From assembly GCA_023405705.1 (NCBI GenBank), contig JAEXXR010000584.1, forward strand, positions 1-10,954: a DNA stretch of 10,954 nucleotides. The letters are read 5' to 3'. Under the pieces are notes generated by a model. That model worked only from the letters and a program-made list of their open reading frames with translations. It searched no databases and was not told the DNA's origin. Source of the stretch: Actinomycetes bacterium (GTDB lineage Bacteria > Actinomycetota > Thermoleophilia > Solirubrobacterales > Solirubrobacteraceae). Below are positions 5,929-10,954 of this stretch, in pieces. Each line of letters opens with the position of its first letter. Positions within the stretch are counted from its first letter, which is position 1. The position numbers and the translations under genes are program-made.

Positions 5929-7048
5929 CGAGATCCTCTCCCCTCGCCGCCGCTTCATTGCGCTTGTCGATCACGACGGCGTCCTCGGCCTCCCACCAGA
6001 GGAGGACGGGCGCGTCGACCTCGAGCGAGACCGCGCCGCGCTGGTCCTGGCGGTAGAGGCAGGCCTGCACCGGCGCCTCGCTGGCCGGCGCGTCGATCAT
6101 GACGCGCACGTGGCTGCCGAGGAAGGCGGTCTGCACGATGCGACCCGGCACGCCCCAGGCGGCGGCGCCGGGCCTGCCGAGGCGGAGGTCCTCGGGACGC
6201 ACCATCAGCGTGTCGCAGTCGCGCGTGCCGGGCGGGAGCGGGACGGTCACGCCGTCGCGCAGGACGGCGCGATCGCCCGCGGCGTCGGCGGTGTCGACCG
6301 AGAAGAAGTTCGACTCGCCGATGAAGTCGGCGACGAAGCGCGTGCGCGGCCTCGCGTAGATCTCCTCCACGGTGCCGACCTGCTCGATCCGCCCCTCGTT
6401 GAGGACGGCGATGCGGTCGGCCATCGCCATCGCCTCCTCCTGGTCGTGCGTCACGTAGACGAACGTGCTACCCACCTCGCGGTGAATCCGCTTGAGGTCG
6501 ACCTGCAGGCGGCGGCGCAGCTTCAGGTCCAGCGCGCCGAGCGGCTCGTCCAGCAGCAGAACCTCGGGCCGGTTGACGAGCGCGCGGGCGACGGCGACGC
6601 GCTGCTGCTGGCCGCCTGACATCTCGGCCGGATGGCGGTCGCCGAGCGCGGCGAGCCCCACGAGCTCCAGCGCCTCGTCCACGCGCGCGGCGGCCTCGCC
6701 CTTGGGGACCTTGGCCATCTTGAGCCCGAAGCCGACGTTCTCCTTGATCGTCATGTGCGGGAACAGCGCGTAGCGCTGGAAGACGGTGTTGACGCGGCGG
6801 CGGTGGGGCGGCGTGCGCTCGACGCGCTCGCCGCCGACCTCGATCGTGCCGACGTCGGCGGCGATGAAGCCGCCGATCAGATTCAACAGCGTCGTCTTGC
6901 CGCCGCCCGAAGGGCCGAGCAGGCAGAAGAACTCGCCCTCGGCGATGTCGAGATCGGTCGGCTCCAGCGCCGTCTCGTCGCCGTAGCGCTTCCCGATTCC
7001 CCGCAGCGCGATCGCGGTTGGCCGGACGTGTTCGTCGACTGCCGTCAA
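5915..7048 (-). CDS. ABC transporter ATP-binding protein, PotA-like
   Basis: This is the ATPase of the importer, 377 residues from the chosen start. All nucleotide-binding elements are intact: Walker A GPSGGGKT at 45-52, Q-loop Q91 in FQRYALFPHMT, signature MSGGQQQR at 143-150, Walker B VLLLDEP at 163-169, D-loop GALD, and switch H201 in YVTHDQEEA. A C-terminal region from about residue 230 looks like the TOBE-type regulatory domain of PotA/MalK ATPases (LMVRPEDLRLG, then GRIVQTAFLGSHVRV). The start is uncertain. TTG at 7048 leaves 10 bp after the binding-protein stop and has AGGG 8 nt upstream. ATG at 7087 would add 13 residues and overlap the upstream gene by 29 bp, with a weaker upstream site. 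It energises the two permeases encoded downstream. Confidence 0.95.
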   Translation of the reverse strand: MTAVDEHVRPTAIALRGIGKRYGDETALEPTDLDIAEGEFFCLLGPSGGGKTTLLNLIGGFIAADVGTIEVGGERVERTPPHRRRVNTVFQRYALFPHMTIKENVGFGLKMAKVPKGEAAARVDEALELVGLAALGDRHPAEMSGGQQQRVAVARALVNRPEVLLLDEPLGALDLKLRRRLQVDLKRIHREVGSTFVYVTHDQEEAMAMADRIAVLNEGRIEQVGTVEEIYARPRTRFVADFIGESNFFSVDTADAAGDRAVLRDGVTVPLPPGTRDCDTLMVRPEDLRLGRPGAAAWGVPGRIVQTAFLGSHVRVMIDAPASEAPVQACLYRQDQRGAVSLEVDAPVLLWWEAEDAVVIDKRNEAAARGEDLDAPC

Positions 7049-7058
7049 CGCGCGGGCC

Positions 7059-8192
7059 CTACGATCCGAAGATCTCGTTGAAAGCATCGGTGTAGGCCTG
7101 CTGGTTGTCAGCCGGACCGACGAGCGTCTGCTCGAAGGCAAGCTCCGGCCTGTCGTAGAGCAGGCGCTCGGCCTGCTCGCCGTGCCCCTGGTCGACGAGC
7201 AGCCTGAACGCGGCCTCGTTGAACAGCGGGCGCCCGTACTCGAGGAAGTTCCTCGCGCACCACTGAGCGCGGTATGCCTGGTCGATCCAGCGCTCGAAGG
7301 CGTCGAGCGAGTCGCTGGCCCTGATCGACTGCTCGGCGTCCACGAAGCCGTAGGTCCCCTCCCTCGGGATCACATGCTCGATCTCGACGCCGCTGGCCTC
7401 CTTGACCTGCATGTCGAGGCCGAGGTTCGCGACGCCGATCCAGGCCGACTCGTTGCTCATCGCGCGCGTCACCTCGTTCGCCTGGGAGACGAACTTGAGG
7501 ATGTTGGGCTTGAGCTTCGCGAGGTACTCCTTGGCGTCGGCGATCTCCGACTCCGTCATGTTGAACGGTCTCTCTGCGCCGATCGCGAGGCCGCCGATCG
7601 TCATCACGCCGGTAGTGTCGCCTTCGAGCACGATCTTCTTCTCGTACTCGGGTGACAGCAGCGCCTCCCACGAGTCCGGCTTCACCGTGACGTGCTTGGG
7701 GTTGTAGAAGACCGGCTTGGTCGACCACGCGAACGGGAAGCCGTACGCGCCGCCGTCAGCCTGCAGGATGGGGGCTTCGCGAGCGGCCGCGTAGAGCTGC
7801 GAGGCGACCGGGATGGCGCTGAGGTCGATCGCCGTCGTGAGCCCGTCGGCGTAGTACTTCGGCAGCCACAGCGCGTCGCCCGAGACGACCGCGAACTGCC
7901 CGTCCGTCTGCTTGACCTTGAGGTACGTCGGGGCGTTGTCGCCGATCAACGTCGGTTTGGCGGTGACGCCGGTCCTTCTCGCGACGGTCTGCAGCTCCCC
8001 GGGGACGTAGTGATCGCCCCACGTCAGCCACGGCAGCGTGGCGGTGCCGTCGGCGGAGGTCGAGGAGCCGCTGCTGCCGCTGGAGCCGCAGGCGCTCAGG
8101 AGAACGCCGGCGCCAGTTGCCGCGCCCAACGCGAGGAAGTCTCGTCGGGTACGACCAGAACGGGACCGCGGATCGGCCTGTGGCTGTCTCAT
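7059..8192 (-). CDS. Tat-exported lipoprotein, ABC solute-binding protein of the PotD/PotF class
   Basis: This 377-residue binding protein is anchored outside the membrane and delivers ligand to the permeases. Its N-terminus has a twin-arginine motif, TRRDFL at 15-20, a hydrophobic stretch ALGAATGAGVLL, and a lipobox LSAC at 32-35 with C35 as the predicted lipidated residue. A flexible GSSGSSGSS linker follows. The mature part begins with LPWLTWGDHYVPGE, which matches the usual start of PotD-like proteins. DALWLPKYYADGL and YGFPFAWSTKPVFYNP are further class landmarks. The ATG at 8192 is chosen over GTG at 8198: AGGAGA at 8199-8204 ends 6 nt before the ATG but directly abuts the GTG. It is the first gene of the importer operon, behind a promoter and LacI-type operator about 100 bp upstream. 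Ligand identity is not visible. Confidence 0.94.
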   Translation of the reverse strand: MRQPQADPRSRSGRTRRDFLALGAATGAGVLLSACGSSGSSGSSTSADGTATLPWLTWGDHYVPGELQTVARRTGVTAKPTLIGDNAPTYLKVKQTDGQFAVVSGDALWLPKYYADGLTTAIDLSAIPVASQLYAAAREAPILQADGGAYGFPFAWSTKPVFYNPKHVTVKPDSWEALLSPEYEKKIVLEGDTTGVMTIGGLAIGAERPFNMTESEIADAKEYLAKLKPNILKFVSQANEVTRAMSNESAWIGVANLGLDMQVKEASGVEIEHVIPREGTYGFVDAEQSIRASDSLDAFERWIDQAYRAQWCARNFLEYGRPLFNEAAFRLLVDQGHGEQAERLLYDRPELAFEQTLVGPADNQQAYTDAFNEIFGS

Positions 8193-8198
8193 CGACAC

Positions 8199-8204
8199 TC
8201 TCCT
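8199..8204 (-). promoter_or_regulatory. Shine-Dalgarno that decides the binding-protein start
   Basis: AGGAGA on the minus strand lies 6 nt from the ATG at 8192 but 0 nt from the alternative in-frame GTG at 8198. The ATG is therefore the start. Confidence 0.75.
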
Positions 8205-8280
8205 GTGTACGGCCCGAGGGATGCGGCATGTGAGCTCGACGGCCCTCGCGCCAGCGACCGGTGTGGGGGCTGACGTCCTT

Positions 8281-8296
8281 GTTGGAACGTTCCAAC
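8281..8296. promoter_or_regulatory. Predicted LacI-family operator, 16-bp perfect palindrome
   Basis: GTTGGAACGTTCCAAC is a perfect inverted repeat with no spacer and a CG at its centre, the usual architecture of LacI/GalR-family operators. It begins one base past the predicted -10 and covers the expected transcription start, where a bound repressor would block initiation. Its 12-bp core, TGGAACGTTCCA, recurs at 4158-4169 in the same position relative to another promoter. Confidence 0.75.
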
Positions 8297-8297
8297 G

Positions 8298-8326
8298 AAC
8301 CTACAGGCCCTCTGACGACAATGCAA
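8298..8326 (-). promoter_or_regulatory. Predicted sigma70-type promoter of the ABC importer operon
   Basis: Reading the minus strand, TTGCAT (8321-8326) is followed after exactly 17 bp by TAGGTT (8298-8303). Each matches the -35 or -10 consensus at only three or four of six positions. Spacing is ideal, however, and the same arrangement recurs in front of the aminotransferase operon. The predicted start of transcription, near 8291, falls inside the adjacent palindrome, leaving a leader of about 100 nt before the binding-protein ATG. Confidence 0.6.
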
Positions 8327-8436
8327 GCGCGGTGTCCGCGCGGCGCCGATGCGACCGGTGTTGATCGACCTGAAGGAACGTGACGTTCACGGAGTGCGAG
8401 GTGCCCTCGGAAGCGCGCAGATCGGCGCAGGTCGGA

Positions 8437-8458
8437 ACTGGCGTGGGCTCGCGCCAGT
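8437..8458 (-). terminator. Candidate terminator hairpin after the DadA-like gene
   Basis: ACTGGCG (8437-8443) pairs with CGCCAGT (8452-8458) as a perfect 7-bp stem, plus a possible G-T pair, around a 6-8 nt loop. It starts 10 bp past the dadA-like stop, in a gene-free stretch before the next operon's promoter, where termination is expected. Only TTCC follows on the minus strand, with no real T-tract, so the call is tentative; some high-GC actinobacteria do use hairpins without T-tracts. Confidence 0.4.
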
Positions 8459-8468
8459 GCAGGCGCGC

Positions 8469-9734
8469 TCAAGCTCCGCGATGTCCTCGGTTGCCGAACC
8501 GCGCCAGCGAGAAAGGGGCCAGCGCGGGCGAGGTGCGGCCGCTGAGCACGCTCGGCGCCAGCACCTCGCCCGTCGTCGGACCCAGCGTCACGCCGAGCAT
8601 CGCGTGACCGGTCGCGATATGGAGTCCCGGCAGTCCGGGCACCGGGCCGATCGCCGGCAGGCCGTCCGGCAGCATCGGCCGGAACCCCGCCCACCTGACG
8701 GCGCCGGCGTCGCTCCAGCCGACGAGCGAGCGTCTGCCGGCGTCCTTGATCGCAGCGATGCGGCGGCGGTTGAGCCCGACGTCCGACGCGCCCAGCTCCA
8801 TCGTCCCGGCGAGGCGCAGCGCTCCGTCGAACGGCGTGATCGCAACCCGATCCTCGAGGAGGTACATCGCGCCCCTCGGCCTCACCAGCGGATCGGGAAC
8901 CGTGACGCTGTAGCCCTTGCCGCCCTCGAGCGGCAGCCGGATCCCCAGCGGCGCGAGCAGCTCGCCAGCCTGCCATCCCGTCGCGACGACCACTCTCGGC
9001 GCGACGAGCGGCCCGCCTGCGCCGTCGTGGTCGACATGCCAGCGGTCGCCCGCGCGGATGAGCGCGCGCACGGCGATGCCGTCGCGCAGGTCGGCGTGGC
9101 CGCCGGCGCGCAGGTGCCGGACGAGCCCGCGCGTCAGCGTCTCGGGTCGGACGTGGCGCTCGTCGAACGCCAGCACGCCGCCAGCCAGCCGCTCGCTCAG
9201 AGCCGGCTCGTGCGCCAGCGTCTCGGCTCTGCTCATCTCGCGGATCGATCCCAGGTAGCCGAGTGCCTGAGCCTCGCGCAGGACCTGGGCCTCCGAGCGG
9301 ACGCCAGCCGCGGTACGACCGACGAACAGCAGTCCCGCCGCGTGCATCTCCATCTGAACCCCCTCGCCCACGAGGCGGTCGAAGTCGTCGAGCACCCGCG
9401 AGCCGAGCGCTGCGAGCGCAGCCATCCCGGCGCCATAGCGCGACGGGCGAGTCGAGCGCCAGAAGTCGAAGGTCCAGCGGACAAAGCCGACGCGCAGCGT
9501 CGGACGCACCAGGAACGGACTGCGCGGGTTCGGCATCCACTTGAGCGCCTGCATCATCACGCCCGGGCCGGGAACCGGGTTCGCCAGCCCAGGGGAGATC
9601 CACCCTGCGTTGCCCGCCGACGCGCCCTCGCCCCATCTGCTCGCTTCGAGCACGACGACGTCTGCGCCGCGGCGCGCGAGCGCCTCCGCGATGCTGAGGC
9701 CGATCACACCGCCTCCGACGACTACAACATCCAT
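8469..9734 (-). CDS. FAD-dependent D-amino-acid dehydrogenase/oxidase (DadA/DAO family)
   Basis: This 421-residue flavoprotein oxidatively deaminates an amine or D-amino acid. The FAD-binding GxGxxG motif lies at 7-12 within VVVVGGGVIGLSIAEALARRGADVVVLE. EGASAGNAGWISPG at about 36-49 is the second flavin-contact block, typical of DadA. Near the C-terminus, WAGFRPMLPDGLPAIGPVPG and IATGHAMLGVTLGPTTGEVLA are strong DadA-family signatures. The length matches bacterial DadA (about 415-430). The ATG at 9734 gives a perfect N-terminus for the Rossmann strand, though only a weak GGAC lies about 10 nt upstream. It follows nagB by 55 bp on the same strand and is probably co-transcribed with it. A candidate terminator hairpin lies 11 bp beyond the stop. 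Glycine oxidase-like or secondary-amine oxidase activity is an alternative that family similarity alone cannot exclude. Confidence 0.92.
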   Translation of the reverse strand: MDVVVVGGGVIGLSIAEALARRGADVVVLEASRWGEGASAGNAGWISPGLANPVPGPGVMMQALKWMPNPRSPFLVRPTLRVGFVRWTFDFWRSTRPSRYGAGMAALAALGSRVLDDFDRLVGEGVQMEMHAAGLLFVGRTAAGVRSEAQVLREAQALGYLGSIREMSRAETLAHEPALSERLAGGVLAFDERHVRPETLTRGLVRHLRAGGHADLRDGIAVRALIRAGDRWHVDHDGAGGPLVAPRVVVATGWQAGELLAPLGIRLPLEGGKGYSVTVPDPLVRPRGAMYLLEDRVAITPFDGALRLAGTMELGASDVGLNRRRIAAIKDAGRRSLVGWSDAGAVRWAGFRPMLPDGLPAIGPVPGLPGLHIATGHAMLGVTLGPTTGEVLAPSVLSGRTSPALAPFSLARFGNRGHRGA

Positions 9735-9789
9735 CGATTCAGACGTCCAGCACTGGGATCGACCTGGCTGTCGAGCTCACGGGTTCCTT

Positions 9790-10560
9790 TCAGACGAGGC
9801 GCTCAGCAGCCTCGCGGTAGTACGTCACGCGTTCGAGTCGGCTGGCGGCGGCCTCGTCGAGCAGCACGCTGACATTCGGGTGGTGTTGCAGCACGGAGGC
9901 CGGGCAGGACGCCGTCACCGGGCCTTCGACGGCAGTCGCCACCGCCGCCGCCTTCGCCTCCCCGATGGCCATCAGCACGATCTGCCGGGCGTCGAGGATC
10001 GTGCCCAGGCCCTGGGTCAGAGCGTGCCGCGGGACATCGTCGACCGCGCCGAAGAACCGGGCGTTGTCGCGCCTCGTCTGCTCGGTCAGCAGGGTGAGCC
10101 GCGTCCGCGAGGCGAGCGAGGACCCGGGCTCGTTGAAGGCGATGTGGCCGTCGGAGCCGATCCCGAGCAGTTGCAGGTCGACCCCGCCGGCCGCTGCCAG
10201 CGCCCGCTCGTACCGCGCGCCGGCGGTCGACAGGCCGTCCGGTTCGGCGTCCGGTCCGTGCACCATCTCGGGCTCGATGCCCAGTGCGTCGGTCAGCTCG
10301 CGCGCGATCGTGGTCCGATAGCTCTGCGGGTGGCCGACCGGCAGCCCGACGTACTCGTCGAGATTGAACGTCCGCACGTGCGCGTACGAGGGGCCGTGAC
10401 CGGCGCGGTGCCGGGCGACCAGCTCGCGGTACGCGGACAGCGGACTGGAGCCGGTGGCGAGTCCCAGGACCGCCTCGGGCCGGCGCCGCACCAGCGTCTC
10501 GATCGCGTCTGCGGCGTGCGCGCCGATCGCGCGCTCGTCAGGCAGCAGCAGAACCTCCAT
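9790..10560 (-). CDS. nagB: Glucosamine-6-phosphate deaminase
   Basis: This 256-residue cytosolic enzyme converts glucosamine-6-phosphate to fructose-6-phosphate and ammonia, feeding amino sugars into glycolysis. The sugar-phosphate loop GLATGSSPLSAYREL is at 33-47. FNLDEYVGLP at 65-74 carries D68, the proton-transfer aspartate (E. coli D72). GIGSDGHIAFNEPGSS at 133-148 carries D137, H139 and E144, matching E. coli D141, H143 and E148 with a constant offset of four. The length is normal for NagB. The ATG at 10560 shares one base with the nagA stop (TGATG), so the two are translationally coupled. No lesion is seen. Confidence 0.97.
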   Translation of the reverse strand: MEVLLLPDERAIGAHAADAIETLVRRRPEAVLGLATGSSPLSAYRELVARHRAGHGPSYAHVRTFNLDEYVGLPVGHPQSYRTTIARELTDALGIEPEMVHGPDAEPDGLSTAGARYERALAAAGGVDLQLLGIGSDGHIAFNEPGSSLASRTRLTLLTEQTRRDNARFFGAVDDVPRHALTQGLGTILDARQIVLMAIGEAKAAAVATAVEGPVTASCPASVLQHHPNVSVLLDEAAASRLERVTYYREAAERLV

Positions 10561-10954
10561 CAGGCGTCCCTCCGCCGGGCGTCGTGGACGACGTCGCCGG
10601 CGACGACGGTGGCGACCACGTCGAAGCGGTAGCCGGTCGCGTCCAGCAGCACCACGTCGCCACGGCATCCCTCGGCGATCCTGCCCCGGCGCTCGTCCCC
10701 GATCATCCGTGCGGGGACGGTGGTCGCGGTCGCGATGGCCTCCGCCGCCGAGCAGCCGGTGGTGCCGCGCAGGACGCGCAGGCAGTCCGCCAGCGACGCC
10801 GCGCTGCCGGCGAGGGTCCCGTCTGCGAGCCGAACCACCCCGGCGGCGAGCACCGCCTCCTGCGCGCCGAGACGGACCGGTCCGTCGGGCATGTCCAGCG
10901 CCGCAGTCGTGTCGCTGACCGCCAGGAACCGGTCGGGACCGAGCGCACGCCACG
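10560..10954 (-). CDS. nagA: N-acetylglucosamine-6-phosphate deacetylase (N-terminus outside window)
   Basis: This is the last 131 codons of an amidohydrolase-fold deacetylase that removes acetate from N-acetylglucosamine-6-phosphate, giving the substrate of NagB. The visible part begins WRALGPDRFLAVSDTTAA; the D in VSD is in the position of the catalytic aspartate of NagA. It continues through ATTVPARMIGDERRGRIAEGCRGDVVLLD, the classic C-terminal amidohydrolase closing segment, where the substrate barrel hands over to the small beta domain. The stop TGA overlaps the nagB start. The N-terminal two thirds, including the HxH-type metal site, lie beyond the window, so intactness cannot be judged. 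Confidence 0.93.
   Translation of the reverse strand, partial: WRALGPDRFLAVSDTTAALDMPDGPVRLGAQEAVLAAGVVRLADGTLAGSAASLADCLRVLRGTTGCSAAEAIATATTVPARMIGDERRGRIAEGCRGDVVLLDATGYRFDVVATVVAGDVVHDARRRDA

Larger units (their letters stand above)
8254..8361. repeat. 11-bp direct repeat flanking the importer promoter
   Basis: GCGACCGGTGT occurs at 8254-8264 and 8351-8361, 97 bp apart, on either side of the promoter-operator. Each contains the palindrome ACCGGT. A second regulator could bind here, but in GC-rich DNA a repeat this short may be coincidence. Confidence 0.3.
8193..8468. other. Intergenic region between the DadA-like and binding-protein genes
   Basis: This 276-bp stretch has no credible gene. 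In minus-strand order it holds the candidate terminator (8437-8458), an operator-like interrupted palindrome GAACGTGACGTTC (8376-8388), the importer promoter (8298-8326), the operator (8281-8296), and a leader ending in the Shine-Dalgarno at 8199-8204. An 11-bp direct repeat, GCGACCGGTGT, occurs at 8254-8264 and 8351-8361, on either side of the promoter-operator. No riboswitch that I recognise is present in the leader. Confidence 0.6.

Noticed and set aside
8215..8248. A 6-bp CGAGGG/CCCTCG stem in the importer leader, considered as a regulatory RNA element
   Set aside because: The loop is 22 nt and the stem is isolated; no riboswitch core or terminator pairing was seen.
7756..9636. A 626-residue minus-strand open frame crossing the intergenic region
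   Set aside because: It is out of frame with both the DadA-like and binding-protein genes and is dominated by R/G/A-rich sequence without motifs.
8349..9872. A 507-residue open frame on the plus strand
   Set aside because: It lies almost entirely antisense to the DadA-like gene, has arginine/histidine/alanine-rich low-complexity composition and matches no family I recognise; it is a GC-rich shadow.
1..10954. CRISPR arrays, tRNA or rRNA genes, insertion sequences and phage attachment sites
   Set aside because: No regularly spaced repeats, no cloverleaf or rRNA segments, no transposase or integrase coding sequence and no terminal inverted repeats were found.

Overview
The window is strongly GC-rich, and every gene I can support lies on the minus strand, so the biological reading order runs from high to low coordinates. 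The base composition, near-universal G/C third positions, a Tat-type lipoprotein signal on a solute-binding protein and the gene families all suggest a high-GC actinobacterium. A soil lineage such as Solirubrobacterales/Thermoleophilia is possible, but no rRNA or marker gene here fixes the taxon.

Region 1 (10954 to 8469) is the end of an amino-sugar operon. It holds the C-terminal part of N-acetylglucosamine-6-phosphate deacetylase (nagA), a complete glucosamine-6-phosphate deaminase (nagB, joined by a TGATG junction), and a complete FAD-dependent D-amino-acid dehydrogenase/oxidase of the DadA type. A hairpin just past the dadA-like stop may be its terminator.

Region 2 (8326 to 4215) is a compact ABC-import operon of the spermidine/putrescine (PotDABC) class. 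It encodes a Tat/lipobox solute-binding protein, an ATPase with a TOBE-like tail, and two permeases, all overlapping or about 10 bp apart. Its promoter carries a 16-bp perfect palindrome with a CG centre at the expected transcription start.

Region 3 (4200 to 1) is a second operon with a nearly identical promoter-operator module: -35, 17-bp spacer, -10, 2-3 bp, then TGGAACGTTCCA. It encodes a DegT/DnrJ/EryC1/StrS PLP aminotransferase, a Gfo/Idh/MocA NAD(P)-dependent oxidoreductase, an HTH_42 winged-helix protein related to AlkZ/YcaQ DNA glycosylases, and the N-terminal half of a D-cysteine desulfhydrase/ACC-deaminase family PLP enzyme. A perfect 10-bp GC hairpin sits across the aminotransferase stop, directly in front of the oxidoreductase ribosome-binding site.

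The two matched operators are the main finding. They imply that one LacI-type repressor, not encoded here, controls both the importer and the aminotransferase/dehydrogenase operon. The transported compound is therefore probably the substrate, or the precursor of the substrate, of those enzymes. An aminated or keto sugar or cyclitol fits the enzyme families, but the ligand cannot be read from sequence alone. The DNA-glycosylase-like gene in the same operon, translationally coupled to a dehydrogenase, is an unexpected partner.
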